DNA from: Aureobasidium sp. EXF-3400
Taxonomy: Eukaryota; Ascomycota; Dothideomycetes; Dothideales; Saccotheciaceae
Reading direction: 5' to 3'
NCBI GenBank assembly: GCA_024195585.1
Contig: SWBL01000225.1
Span: 22,221-86,220, forward strand
DNA: 64,000 nt
Both the position numbers and the translations under genes were made by a program. Numbering within the stretch: position 1 is the stretch's first letter; every line of letters starts with the position of its first letter. Positions 34,901-44,716 of this stretch are shown in pieces. The notes under the pieces were generated by a model. It worked only from the letters and a program-made list of their open reading frames with translations. It searched no databases and had not been told where the DNA came from.

Positions 34901-36768
34901 GAGAAAGTTCGTGCGTCTGGAGATTCTCCGAATTGATCTTGAGTGATAGGCTGAGGAGGAGTGTGTGGTAAGACGATGGCACCAACAGCACGCAACTGCT
35001 TGCGCTCCTCTGCATGCTTGCGGTAATGATCAGCAGGACTTCCATGAGCAAAGGCGATATGAGCACTGCAGATACGGCAGATGTGCTCACGCTCGAGCAG
35101 CTCATTCTCCATGTTGAGGGTAATCTGTTCCAAGTCTCTGAACCAGTTGATCTCAGGTATGCCCTTGTTCATAGGAGCCTTTGCTGCATCCAAGTCCTCG
35201 ACGCGCAAGGGATCCTCAACAAGAAGAAGTGGCTGGAAACAGTGCTTCATATGGAGCTTGTACTCCTCGCGATGTTGCTTGTAGTGCTCGTATCTTGTTG
35301 TGGGGCACAAAGTCCATTGAAGTCCACAAGCAAAGCAGCACTTGGAACGGTTCTCAAGCTCGCGGTGGGCCAAGACTGCACGACGGTATAGCTTCTCGTA
35401 CAACTCGCGGGTGAGAATTGCCTTCTTTGGGTTGAATTTTGTGCCAGGCGAGTTGCAGAATTCGTTTGTGAACACAGGTTTGGGGCTGATACGTGCATTC
35501 CTGACCGTCTTGTCTCTATCGAGTCTAGCGAAGAAGTTTTTCCACGCAGGGTCGTCGGCAGCGATTGGTTCAGGCTGTTTCCAAGGCTTGGGAGTAGCAG
35601 TCTTCGAGGGCTGAGAAGCAGAGACTTCAGGCAAATTGGCAGAAGAAGCTGTTGGCACAGGTTCAACATCAACATCCATGGCATCCGCATCAGTTGCGGT
35701 AGCTTCAGTCTCCTTAGCAGGCTGTCTGTGATTGTGGGCAAGACAAGGGCTGATGTAGTTGACACGGTCGATGTCAGCTTCACGAAGCATCAACTTGGAT
35801 CTGACTCCCATGCGTCCGTGCAAGCAAGCGTTGTAGTAATCCAAGAATTCGATGGGGTTCTCTTCGAGGCGGGGGTCAAAGACTTCCCACTCGGGTTGAA
35901 CTTGCCTCTCTTTCACCACCTCGGTAGATTTGTCGGTGCTGACAGCAAGGGAGGCAGAACGTGGCTCCTTAGAAGGACCAGCAACAGGTGAAGAGCGTGG
36001 TTCTGGCGCAGGAGCGTCAGATCGGGTAGTCCTATAGTGCTCCACGAGTTGCGCTGCAGTGTACGAGCGTGGCTCTCTGGAAGGGCCAGCAACAGGGGCA
36101 GAACGGGGCTCTCTGGAAGGGCCAGCAACAGGGGCAGGGTGCAGTTCCGGCGTAGGAGCCCCAGATCGCGCAGTCCTATGGTGCTCGAGGAGTTGCGCTG
36201 CAGTGTACGAGGGTGGACAGTCCTTTTTGCGCTGCCAAAACACATAACTAGGCATCTCACCACCCTTCAAAACAACGAAGGAAGGCTTGGTCTCGAAGTA
36301 GTGGCGGTTCATCGTCAGGGGCTCGATCTGAGCGGGGATGTAGTAGAACATCTCGTGAGGAACCTCAGTGTCCACGACTGGAATGGCACCAGTAAGGGAC
36401 TCAGCGAAAGGGATTCTGACAATTTTTCCGCCCTCTAGAGAGCCGATCAATTTACCAAAATTGATCGCAGCTAACTGTTCATCGCTTGACAGCTTTCCGA
36501 CAATGTGAGCTTCGGGAGAAGACCACTTCAGAGTGGTGGCTGTGAAACCGTGTCCAGACCGGTTAGGAGAAACGAGTCTGTAGACGGCATCTTTTTCCCA
36601 ATCTCTCAACCTGCTGATTACGGTTGTATGACGTGGCTTGTCGACGATGGCAAGTGCTGCGTAGGAGTTGAGTTCGTTGGCATTCTCTCTGTTGTACTTG
36701 ACCTCGCGAGGATCCGTTTTGTCTTGGGTGAAGACAGACCAATGAAAGCGTTCGTAGCGGTCGGGCAT
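31909..36768 (-). CDS. Large repeat-rich protein with two zinc-finger-like modules, 1619 residues
   Basis: A single exon of 4.86 kb; start ATG at 36768 (MPDRYERFHWSVF), since upstream codons lack ATG. N-terminal 200 residues look folded. Then a duplicated SYTAAQL(L/V)EH(H/Y)RT segment is separated by GPSREPRS repeats. Near residues 440-570 two related Cys/His modules occur: CFACGLQWTLCP...HYKQH and CRICSAHIAFAHG...HYRKH, with C2H2-like spacing. Next come acidic DANEDVD/SEDVD repeats, five copies of a PRQxEKL heptad and a helical domain (about 1130-1370) with no known relative. Three RTPFSTP repeats and a Lys/Ser-rich basic tail end it. This is probably a nuclear protein. I do not recognise the family. 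Confidence 0.75.
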   Translation of the reverse strand: MPDRYERFHWSVFTQDKTDPREVKYNRENANELNSYAALAIVDKPRHTTVISRLRDWEKDAVYRLVSPNRSGHGFTATTLKWSSPEAHIVGKLSSDEQLAAINFGKLIGSLEGGKIVRIPFAESLTGAIPVVDTEVPHEMFYYIPAQIEPLTMNRHYFETKPSFVVLKGGEMPSYVFWQRKKDCPPSYTAAQLLEHHRTARSGAPTPELHPAPVAGPSREPRSAPVAGPSREPRSYTAAQLVEHYRTTRSDAPAPEPRSSPVAGPSKEPRSASLAVSTDKSTEVVKERQVQPEWEVFDPRLEENPIEFLDYYNACLHGRMGVRSKLMLREADIDRVNYISPCLAHNHRQPAKETEATATDADAMDVDVEPVPTASSANLPEVSASQPSKTATPKPWKQPEPIAADDPAWKNFFARLDRDKTVRNARISPKPVFTNEFCNSPGTKFNPKKAILTRELYEKLYRRAVLAHRELENRSKCCFACGLQWTLCPTTRYEHYKQHREEYKLHMKHCFQPLLLVEDPLRVEDLDAAKAPMNKGIPEINWFRDLEQITLNMENELLEREHICRICSAHIAFAHGSPADHYRKHAEERKQLRAVGAIVLPHTPPQPITQDQFGESPDARTFSGFANKRSPEYWKAPDRNSVERDEEAAKQLALELAKSLEARAQQLRDTGTAENPIPISSVLSSSALSANSTPQQSRAPGTTQSGAIPISSDGSSSAASTDSDVFENGPIHSDVIGHTTAKLAFAPLFKLPVVPQYNPEVLPQVPSREQVDLDFLSGHDANTVVPVAPERMASLRRFMEKERHDQRQNRELNPVPFEETEDADVHLDADPISGYIEIEDSDDDLYASPAPAPVGSTVQEEADFDHAEIVQAIRINSGELLALDDDSEGAEEALEVIDLEDFKDVPEDIEVDDAENVDANEAVDANEDVDANEDVDVSEDEDVSEDVDEVPREFGRREDVDGEDIDDSSSSEFYYPPDDYPIGTAEAFAASEMVRLITSNSELTPEQRKKAREWVENLIETHGSPEEKELVAKRRRESNMTQDPSVPRQVEKLNPRQTEKLEPRQTEKFNPRQAKKVTPRQAEKLDTAKILALATGNNELRKMNMNLADAFAAIAHVDQLIKISNGTYGSWGESVVSSEQQILDKLVDFVYRMKEKFAVQKRVKKAPIKRVATGLENAYLNTDDPLNGIRLGLYDMWRVIIKAKEAFQDMEAGDRSRNSRLEIMDRIIELTRRALVDTYRHGYRDDEPFLLRPAIPVRHDGLDLEFEDLEIDDLLTRAYKWGCGINNMRILATEAWDQAVGLVKAVRASSNGDIPEATRLNIVSEVKEYVRSEIRAEKRWRLKEGHQLKEQEQESQVPPSISSAKWSTEAQASETSRTPFSTPRTPFSTPRTPCSPWSPVAPTNRPSSTVSASSSQGSNKPKRPSALPTPRKRKASDTSFHPGPPTPFNPDEVSPRLPKMPRRSNDPLYRPGSALQDPTTPPVTPKLSKRSSNQKAADRAAKKIEKKLKKKQANKAEKKAKNVSFDAQSSKSSSPSKTLSSRVVITKKASKKSPTLASSNASQSSKSSKNSVKSVSNKSGVKKTASKAKKVDNVAIAARPKRQAAIEAEKSFGKTRVIE
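32590..32650 (-). repeat. 21-bp tandem repeat inside the large gene
   Basis: Almost three identical 21-bp units (plus-strand GGGAGTGCGAGGGGTCGAGAA) coding RTPFSTP. The first two are identical, the third diverges in its second half. Near-perfect identity suggests recent expansion by replication slippage. Confidence 0.8.
33540..33640 (-). repeat. Degenerate repeat coding PRQxEKL heptads
   Basis: Five successive units with plus-strand CTGGCGAGG in each code for PRQ(V/T/A)(E/K)K(L/F/V)xx. Spacing is 27 bp. The protein repeat is basic and amphipathic. Confidence 0.7.
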
Positions 36769-37358
36769 GACGGCGATAAGTATGTAGCAGTGGTTACGGT
36801 CGGACGGTAAAGGAGGACAAGAAACGTGAGAGATTGAAGAGCAAAGAAAATGGAGTTGTAGCCTTGAAGACAATGATATACACGGCAGGTTGAAGACGAC
36901 TGACCCCGAAAACGGAAGTTGTACGCATGCGGGAATCTCAAAGACAGCGATTCACAAGCATGAGACCATACACGAAGAACAAAGAAAGTTGATTGACAGA
37001 AGGCAGCTGCTTGACTAACACCTCTAAGGCTCGACTTACCTAGTTAATATACATACTGGTATAGAACATAGAATTGCACAGACAGTCTGATATCTTTGAG
37101 TATTCCGTAAGACGGTCGTAAATCATTTTCGAGATGTCGCATACGCTGCTTTTTCTTGGCATGACCGCATACAGTCGGCATAGGCAAGCGAGGAATGCTG
37201 GGTCGTGGTATCCAACAAGTGTGGAATGTATTTTATGCGTTTCTGTAGTCCGAAAGCGGAAAATTTAGCGATCCAACAGAGGAGTAATCGGATCATTGCC
37301 TGTTTCATGATTAATCACAGTAGTGATGATGGTAATGCAGCGCGTGAGCAAGGCTTAC

Positions 37359-38531
37359 TCACAACTCAGTCCTATCCGCTTCCGGAGGTGGACTCCTCTT
37401 TTTCGGAGGAAGCAGATAGTCATCCAACTCCATCCACTCGGCAGAAAAGGCTGTGACGATCTTGGCCCAGTCTTTGACGGTGGGTATATCAAGATGTTCT
37501 CCGTCATCGGCCATTGTATGCCAGACTGCGGGGAACGGTGCAGGAATCATATGGAGAATATCGACGCCCCTGTCTTGGAAAGGTATATGGTCATCCTCGA
37601 TTGCACCGCCAAGCCACCTGTCGGACTCTTTCTTATTTGTTTCTCGCAAGAAGGGATTGGCGGGTGTTGTTTGCAGCTGTTTCAAAGAGCGCAGTCTTGC
37701 TTCGGCATTTGCCATATTCTTGTAGGCCCAGTGTGTAGTTCGGAAGAAGGAGGGAACGGTGGGATTCGCAGAACCCAACAGATCAAGTAGGACGAATAGA
37801 TCGATGGCATCCAGCGGCGTGCGGTATATCGAAGCGGCAGGGTGCATGGTCTGATCCCACTCTTCTGCCAGAGATCTGTCAAAAGTCAGTTAAGTAGCAC
37901 AGTAGAAAATCTGTCTCTGGCCGTACCTTGCGCCATAGATGGAGTCGTCGTGAGTCCAAACCTTGAAGGCCTCCTCGCCATCTAGCAGGATGATTTGTAT
38001 GCCGCTGGCTTCTTCCAATTCGCTTTCGCCCTCTTCTTCCATAGCAGACCACTTTCTGGTCAAGGCGGCGTCAAGACTCCTGGCAGCGTGCATCAGCATG
38101 GCGCATGGAGCGGCGCTGTCGATTGCGCCGATGAAACCTGGTGGGTCAATTTTGCTGTCGTAGTGGGCGACTAAAGCCAGTCTTCCGACGTGACCCTGGT
38201 TTGCCCACGGAGGATCTCTTGTTGCGATGAGGTTGACGAAGGGAGTCTCGTCGCTGCCCGAGATGGGCGTCTTTGACGAAGAGTTCTGGAAAGTCAAGTC
38301 CCACTCGGGAAGCTGCTTCTGGAAAAAGTCGACAAAGTGATTCAACACAGCAGTTGAGCCAGGAGTGCCGGGCACGCGTGGCTGCAGAATGGGAGCCAGT
38401 AATGCACCCTGTTTGATGTCGAAGTCGTCGCCCGGGTCGGCGATGTTGCGGAGGCCATCGTCCGAAAGAGCCTTGTATGCATAAGCTCCTGAGAGCAGAC
38501 CCAGTAGGCCGATTGTCCGTGAGATAATCAT
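37359..38531 (-). CDS. Glutaminyl-peptide cyclotransferase (M28 family)
   Basis: Forms N-terminal pyroglutamate on secretory proteins, probably in the ER/Golgi lumen. Model: complement of join(37359..37875, 37927..38531), 373 residues; intron GTACGG...GACAG. N-terminal hydrophobic segment MIISRTIGLLGLLSGAYAY acts as signal or anchor. M28/QC features are LALVAHYDSK with a zinc-ligand Asp, IDSAAPCAMLM and IQIILLDGEEAF with the catalytic Glu typical of glutaminyl cyclases. Later DLLGSANPTVPSFF and FQDRGVDILHMIPAPFPAVW carry the remaining active-site parts, and HTMADDGEHLD follows. Confidence 0.9.
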
Positions 38532-38741
38532 GTTGACGCGCTCATGAGTGTGTGATCAAGTAGCATCGCAGAGTAGCTGAGTGACTGCATGACAGGTGGT
38601 CGATGATGCGGTGGTTTGCGCCGAGTCGCGTTGGCTCTTGAGGCTGGGCACCTTCCCCAGATGGAGCGAGGAACGGCCCGCGAGTGTATTCTAACGTCGC
38701 ATTGCGCCCGTCTTTTTTTCTGACCTGCTATTTATCATGAC

Positions 38742-39824
38742 ATGACTCTCCTTTGTCGCCAGCCGTTCCGGCTGCTTCCTCGTTTCGCTGCTGTGAAATC
38801 CCATGTCACTGCTGTGAGGCCTCAAGTCTCAGCTGTGAGCCTCTTCCAGCACCGTCTCGCTAGCAAGACTTCCAATGCCTTACCAAAGTCTGGCCCTAGG
38901 CCGTACCCAATATCTGCTCCAGAGGCTACTCAGAAACTAGGTAAGACGACTCAATATTGTTTTGTAGTTGCTCTCTGTACTGAAGATAGTAGTGTACCCA
39001 CAACGTTTGCAAATATACAATGCACCCGCCCTAGAGGTTGCTACCATTGGTACCTTCAAGCTCGCTGGCCTGTTTATATTTAGCATGGCTTGCCTTGTCG
39101 TTGCTCCCAATGTCTATGCAGATGAGTCCAGTCCTCTTTGGATGACACCCGCAGGTAAATGTCATCCTACCCTCAGACCAGTTCCTGTGTTAACCTATCT
39201 TGATCAGTCATTGCTGTATCGGCGACAGTCCTTCCGCTTTTCCATGTCCTGACGAGGCCCTTCGTCGCCCAGGTCTTCATTGATGCCCCTGCTCAAGTCC
39301 GTCGCTCCAAGGAGGCCTTGATCTCTTTTGCTAGACATCTGCCTCAGGACACTGCTATGGAGGTTCAGACATTGGGTCTCCTTCCTTGGCCTAGGACGAA
39401 GACATTGCGCGTGGGACAGCTGAGAATTCGTCCAGAGGGCTGGGGTCGTTTGGCCAATCTCGAGCAGGTCACTGCCCTGGATAACACGTCCGCGATACCA
39501 AAGTGGGCAAGGTGGTCACTACAGCGTTTTTACGCTCGTCCAGCCGCCTCTCATTGGAAGAATAGTCGCGCCCCGGAAATCTGGCCTTTGGTCTTCGAAG
39601 CCATCACTAGGAATACTGTGACCAGCATGTCGTCCAAGAGCTTGTCGCCGCCCGTGAGCACAACAGATCCGGCTCGGACGTCAACGCCGTCTGCGAGCGC
39701 GGTGCGACCACCTCAATCACCGCCGACTGTCGTACAGAAGAAGACACCTGCTATTGTGCAGAAAAACATGCCGACACCTAAGGCGGCCCCATCAGGTAGA
39801 CAAAGCACCCGCAAAAAGAAGTAG
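38742..39824 (+). CDS. TMEM70-like mitochondrial inner-membrane protein
   Basis: Model: join(38742..38940, 38993..39154, 39208..39824), 325 residues; all junctions are in phase. The N-terminus (MTLLCRQPFRLLPRFAAV, Arg-rich and without acidic residues) looks like a mitochondrial presequence. The core reads LQIYNAPALEVATIGTFKLA, then a membrane helix, WMTPAVIAVSATVLPLFHVL as a second helix, and a soluble tail after RVGQLR. Two helices after a (I/L)Y.(A/G) start is the plan of TMEM70/TMEM223-like proteins. The C-terminus is Pro/Ser/Thr-rich and ends in Lys/Arg. A role in respiratory-complex assembly would follow from that family, but the call is tentative. Confidence 0.6.
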
Positions 39825-40427
39825 ATATCTGCATATGTATAGCATCTGTAATTTGTAAGTAGTTCAATTTCATTTCATCACAAACAAAGTCAAAATCAAG
39901 CAAGAGATGGAGTGAACGGGATGTGCGTGCATGTGACTGCCAAGACTTGATCGAGTGGTGAGCGTATATATTCAGAAATTTCCGCCATCCTATCAGAGAG
40001 GGAGAGCAGCATGAACTCCGTGTACTTGGTGTAGCGGAATGATTGGCCCTCGAACTTGACTGAAATTAGGTGCCCGCCTTTCCACTAATGAACAAAGGGT
40101 GTCGGTTGGGATTAATCGTCGGTCAAGACGCAAAGCTCCTTTTTTTGTGCTCTTGTTATTCTTTTTGCCCCTTTCAACACCGTTGCACTCGTCGTAGAGA
40201 GTATCTTGCTGTATAATAGCGCTACAGTGCAATTTGGTAAGTTTTGTTACGTCTCGAGGTCCCCCGTTCAACTCCCCGTTCAAGCTACCCTTTTTGCTTC
40301 GACCGAGTCGCTTTTCACAATTTTCCGCCGAGTATGCGCGCTTGCAAACGATTCACTTTCCTAACAAACCACATCTCATCCTCAACTTTCCGCGCACAAT
40401 CTTCTCAATCATCACCACGACGACACG

Positions 40428-41469
40428 ATGGCTTCTACTTTCCATCCCCCGAAACACTTCCTCTGGTATGAGGAGCATGCTAGCATCACCGCCTGGATGG
40501 CCAAGAACGACCTGGGTCTCGAGTTTTATGGCTCCTTCCTGAACTACTGCGCTCGCAGCATGGACAAGCTCAGACGTGTCAATAATCGCTTGCTCAAGGA
40601 TCACCTGGGACACCTTCGAGACACGCTCACCACAGAGCCGCTGAGCAGTGCTGCCGTCCTGCACGAGATGCAGTTTTACTTCAAGCGCTTCTATTTGACT
40701 GGACCCGTCAAGTCTGGAGCTTACCCGCTGAACGCGCTTTGTAAGTGACGATCATACCTCGATCCCATCATTACCCAAGCTCTGCACGTTCAGCTTCCAA
40801 AAGGCACAAAGCAATATAGAGAGGTATGTCTGTCCAGTGAGAGCAGCTGTTTTGCACAGTCTCACTGGACATATGTCCTATTCTCGATCCCTCTGCGCCT
40901 TTTCATAGCTATACTACAATGCCGTATGGGGTATGGAGACAGCTTGTCAAAACTTCCACCCCTATGACCACGGCTGCCCTCATACAACCATCGCTATTTC
41001 ATGTAGAGACCAGATGCTAATGCGTTCTATCACAGTGGCGTCTCCAGATCACGTCCACCGCGCCCACCACTACCTCTACAACAAGGTATTCAGCCACCGC
41101 CGCGGTCTCCCTTCTCCCGCCTCCGCCTCTGCCATCGTTGGCGACACCCTCGCTGTCGTCAATGGCACCTCTGCCTCCGCCTCTTCGCCCGCCTCGTCCG
41201 CTTCTCCCGCCACGCCTCAGGAGCCTGGCTTCCTCAGCCAGCTCTCTCTCCCGGGTGGCCCTCTCCTCAGCACCCTGCCGATCCGCGAGCAGCCTCTTGC
41301 TGTTGCTTCTTTGGAGGCTTCGCTGCCTGTTGTCTCTGCTCCTCTTGTTGCCCCGGCTTCTCCTGAACAGGAGCGGTGTGGGCATGGCGCTCTGTTGCTT
41401 CTCGGTGGTCATGAGCAGGAGGTGGCTGCTGAGATGCAGAAGGACGAAGGTGGTGGTGTGAAGTCGTGA
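40428..41469 (+). CDS. Unrecognised paralogous family, member A
   Basis: Model: join(40428..40740, 41036..41469), 248 residues; phase-1 intron of 295 nt (GTAAGT...CACAG). Exon 1 codes a roughly 104-residue helical module with FLWYEEHASITAW, then LEFYGSFLNYCARSMD, and a late MQFYFKRFY. Exon 2 opens with HRAHHYLYNKVFSHR, then a long Ala/Ser/Pro-rich tail. Members B, C and D share the same order: an aromatic-Trp-(Cys/Tyr) start, an Ile-x-x-Trp, a Tyr-x-Ser-Phe-Leu-Asn-like block, the phase-1 intron, and an Ala-x(3)-Leu-Tyr-x-x-Val-Phe block. No known domain recognised. No signal peptide or membrane segment. Confidence 0.7.
40831..40871 (+). other. Perfect 12-bp inverted repeat inside the intron of member A
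   Basis: TGTCCAGTGAGA (40831-40842) pairs with TCTCACTGGACA (40860-40871) around a 17-nt loop. It lies in the middle of the long 295-nt intron. It may form an intronic RNA hairpin or be a footprint of a small inverted-repeat element. Confidence 0.6.
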
Positions 41470-41838
41470 AGGATTGGTTAATGAATAAGGAAGGTTTTCA
41501 ACAAATTAGAGGTCACGCTATCAAGTTTACAAACTTATTCATTGAACGATGAAGAAGAGAATCAATTCGTAATATTCATGTTGTGGTTATCAAAAAGAAC
41601 GAGCTGACGTTGCAAAATAATGGTCCGTGCTCGGCATGCTATGTAACCTCTCTTGCCCGATGGCTTGCTCTTTCCTTCTTTCTCAATCTTTCTTCCTGCT
41701 CGAATACAGTCCAATTGACCACGACTTGTCCCGCCTTATTCATACCCGGATAGAGTATTGGATGTCAAAGTTTTTCGTCTCTCCTTTGTTTGTCCACAGA
41801 AGCTTTGGAGTCTCTGACTGACGCTGAAGAACAACCCC

Positions 41839-42612
41839 CTATCCATCCATCTCAACATCCTCATCAGCCTTGCCCTGTCCTTCTTTCTGACTGACCTTGA
41901 GACCAGTCATCAAACGGCCAACCTCTCCAGTAGGACCAGCAGCTTCGTTAGAAGCACGCTTCTCATTCATCTTGGCCCAACGCTTCTGGCTCTTGAGGTG
42001 AGCCTTCTGTTTCTTGGTGAGGGGCTCGATCTCTTTGGGGTTGAGGAGACCTGCTTTGCCACGCTGAACGCAGTGGTGGTGGCGGGCGTCAATGTCGAAG
42101 ACCTGCTTGTACAGGAGGTCTCTAGCTTGAGCGATGACCTGGATGTCGCTTCCTGTTGAGCCAGCTTGTTAGCAAGATGTAAATTTGCATCAATATAGGT
42201 AGGTCTGTGATGAGTTCGGACGGAGGTGCCTCTGAGAGCAAGTTTCACCGAAGAGAGCAAGCAACTCACCGTGAGCGCGGACATCAACGAGTCCAGTCAT
42301 GTTGGGACCGACACCGTTCAAGTTCTTCTTCTCCAGGATGTTGGCCTTGTACCAGGTGAACTGCTCAACCACCTCGGAGAAGGACATGGGGTAGCTTTCG
42401 AGGAACGCGATGATGTGCTTGTCATGCTCCACTGACTTTCCCATGCGCTTTCTGTATAGAAATGCGTTGGCATCGTTGATATAGGTGGCGTAGAGGTGAG
42501 GGTGGTCCTGGGCGTTGACAGCGACCCAGTTGGCGATGTGTTCCTTGCCTTCGTGGCACCAAAAGTACTGGTCCGACTTGAACACTTCCTGCTGCGACTG
42601 AGAGTTGGACAT
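41839..42612 (-). CDS. Unrecognised paralogous family, member B
   Basis: Model: complement of join(41839..42152, 42270..42612), 218 residues; phase-1 intron of 117 nt (GTGAGT...AACAG). Exon 1 has QYFWCHEGKEHIANWVAV and HLYATYINDANAFLYRKRMG, equivalents of the FLWYEEHASITAW and FYGSFLN blocks of member A. Exon 2 begins SDIQVIAQARDLLYKQVFDI, the best-kept family block. A basic region follows (LTKKQKAHLKSQKRWAKMNE), then an acidic end DEDVEMDG. Basic-then-acidic tails suggest a nucleic-acid or histone-type partner, but that is speculation. Divergent from member C over 337 bp. Confidence 0.7.
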
Positions 42613-42949
42613 GATGATGTTGCGAGTGTGTTGGAGTGTTGCTCTGTGGTGCGGTGATGTTGACCTGTGTTGGAGGTCGACATTGATGTGGTTCAGGGGT
42701 ATAGAGTGTTGAAGATGTGAAAGGTTGGTTGCTGAAGTTGCGCTTTATGTGTGAGTGAGTAAGTCTCCGAGCAGCTTTGTTACTTTTATTTGTATATCCA
42801 CACCGTAAGTGAATTGACAAATTTGGACATTGGAAAAACAGCTTCACTTTGTTTTGGAAGTTACGCAACCGGAACTTTCTTCTCTCTCCTTCGCGCGACT
42901 TTGCAATCTGAAGAACACCACCATCATCAACACCATCAGCAGCAGCACC
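42613..42949. promoter_or_regulatory. Divergent promoter region shared by family members B and C
   Basis: The 337-bp gap between the two opposite start codons must hold both 5' UTRs and promoters. CAC/CAT-rich purine-pyrimidine runs occur on both sides (CACCACCATCATCAACACC before C). No clear TATA box was seen. Confidence 0.4.
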
Positions 42950-43991
42950 ATGTCTTCTGCTTCTTCTTCTTCTTCGTCTCGTCGTCGTCGCCCGCGCCCT
43001 TGCGCTCGCCCTGCCCCCTCCCCCGATGCTGCCGCTGCCGCCTCCGCTGCCGCCCCCATGTCGGCCTCGACCGACCTCGAATGGTTGTGGTGTGACGAAC
43101 ACACCAAGATTACGCAGTGGTTCCTCGCCCAGCCGCGCCTGACGTACAAGGAGTTTTATGCTTCTTTCCTCAATTTTGCCAACAGGGCATGGGAGCTGTC
43201 TCGTCAGAAGGAACGCGCTCCTCTGGAGGGTCTGGAGAAGTTCGTCGTCGAGCTTCTCCAGAAGGAGCGTATTCCTGCTGAAGAGCTGCTTACCGCACTG
43301 CAGGAGTACTGGGCCGGTCTGGGTGAGGGTAAAACCCGCTACAAGGAGAACGGACTGGTTCCCTTTGCTCTTGGTCTCGGTAAGTCATTTTCCTCTATCA
43401 GACTCGCTTCTTTCCCACGGGATATGGCACTCTCGTAAGCTATAGAAATGCACAACCTTGTACAGGAACTGAAGCTGCTCCACTGAAAGTTGTGTTTGTA
43501 GCATCTCTCGGTGGGCATTGACTAGTCTCTCAAGAATCTTGTGCATTTATATCCATAAAGCTTTGTATGGAGAGGCTACATGGGATCCAGACAATGCGTG
43601 TCCTTTACAACATCTCACTCACGTATACATAGGTCATCAAATCCTGACCGCTGGCAAGAACAAGTTGCAGGCAAAGGTCCAGGGGGACCTACGCAAGGCC
43701 AGAAACAGCCTTCGCGTCGCCCGCCTCCAAGCCGCCGCCGCCGCGAACAGAGCCACTATGGCTACCCAGGAGCCTCTGCCTGCCTTCGTGGCACCCTCTT
43801 CTCTGCCTGCCTTTGCGGCACCCCCTTCCTCGCCCATGCCGGTCTCGGATGACCTGGGTCCCGCCGCTGCCGCCCCTAGCAAGCGGGCTCAGAAGGCCAC
43901 AACTTTGTCGACTCCGGTCGTTTTTGGCAGCCTGCCGTTTGTCGGAGGCAAGAAGGTCAACAAGGAGGAGGATATGGATGTTGAAGAGTAG
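42950..43991 (+). CDS. Unrecognised paralogous family, member C
   Basis: Model: join(42950..43379, 43633..43991), 262 residues; phase-1 intron of 253 nt (GTAAGT...CATAG). The N-terminal 40 residues are a Ser/Arg/Ala/Pro-rich extension absent from the other members; an ATG 36 codons in (MSASTDLEWLWCDEH) could be the true start. The module reads LEWLWCDEHTKITQWFLAQ, KEFYASFLNFANRAWELSRQ and LLTALQEYWAGLG. Exon 2 has AGKNKLQAKVQGDLRKARNS where members A, B and D have LYNKVF, so this block is more diverged here. The tail is Ala/Pro-rich with two PAF(V/A)AP repeats, then KKVNKEEDMDVEE, acidic like member B. Confidence 0.65.
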
Positions 43992-44309
43992 GGTGGAAAG
44001 ACGGTTGAAGATCGGCCGATAAATGCATTGAATTGAGAACAGAACTATTTCCCATTGACATCCGCAAGTGATTCCTTCTAGCAGTTACTACAATGGCTAT
44101 CTCCTGAGCCAGACTTTGGTCTCCATGTACCTTTCTGTTAGGCTTGATGCCAGCTATAACCTGATGTGATTTGACAAGATGACAGAATCACGCACTCGTT
44201 TCTAACCAACCATCTTCTATATCTCAAGCATTTGGACGATGTATGCGGGTTATAATGGAGCCAGATTGCCATCTAATCAATGGACCAACCAGAAGTCACT
44301 GGCCCCCGG

Positions 44310-44420
44310 CTCACTGTGGTAACATAGTGTAGTTAGCGTCCACCTCGTCTGAGGGTTGGTTTGACTTTTGCTTCCCAAAGGTCCTGGGTTCGACTCAGGC
44401 GCCCACCTATCTTTTTGCGT
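44310..44420 (+). mobile_element. SINE-like tRNA-derived element, copy 2
   Basis: Box A-like TAGTGTAGTTA (44325-44335), GGGTTGGTTTGA, CTTTTGCTTCCCAAAGGTC, box B GGTTCGACTC (44387-44396) and T5 in ATCTTTTTGC (44412-44416). CTTTTGCxTCCCAAAGGTC and the tail are shared almost letter for letter with copy 1 at 15.7 kb. A GGCTCAC lies upstream of box A in copies 1 and 2. The box B stem pairs only if the loop is shifted, so it is not a standard tRNA. Confidence 0.55.
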
Positions 44421-44716
44421 CATGACACTTTTGCACTGGCAAGAAGACCCATTTGTGTGTTTAATTTCTCCGTACACAGCGTGTATGTAAGCGCAACATC
44501 GGTTCTGGTGAAATGCTGGGATATTTTTGTTGTCTCTTACTGACGCATGAGTTCTACAGCACCCAAGACACACGACAGTATCTCAAGAGGGTAACCTCCC
44601 CAACACAGCTTTGTAGATTCCTCGAAGGAAGGCACAACTTTGACTCACTTTCGTACTATATTGTTCAATCAAATCGGTCTCTCACTTCAGGAACCAATAG
44701 TGTTTCTTACGGATCG

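Noticed and set aside
43518..43632. Extra N-terminal coding sequence read through the member C intron
   Set aside because: Open by chance; the GTAAGT donor and CATAG acceptor keep frame and match the intron position of the other family members.
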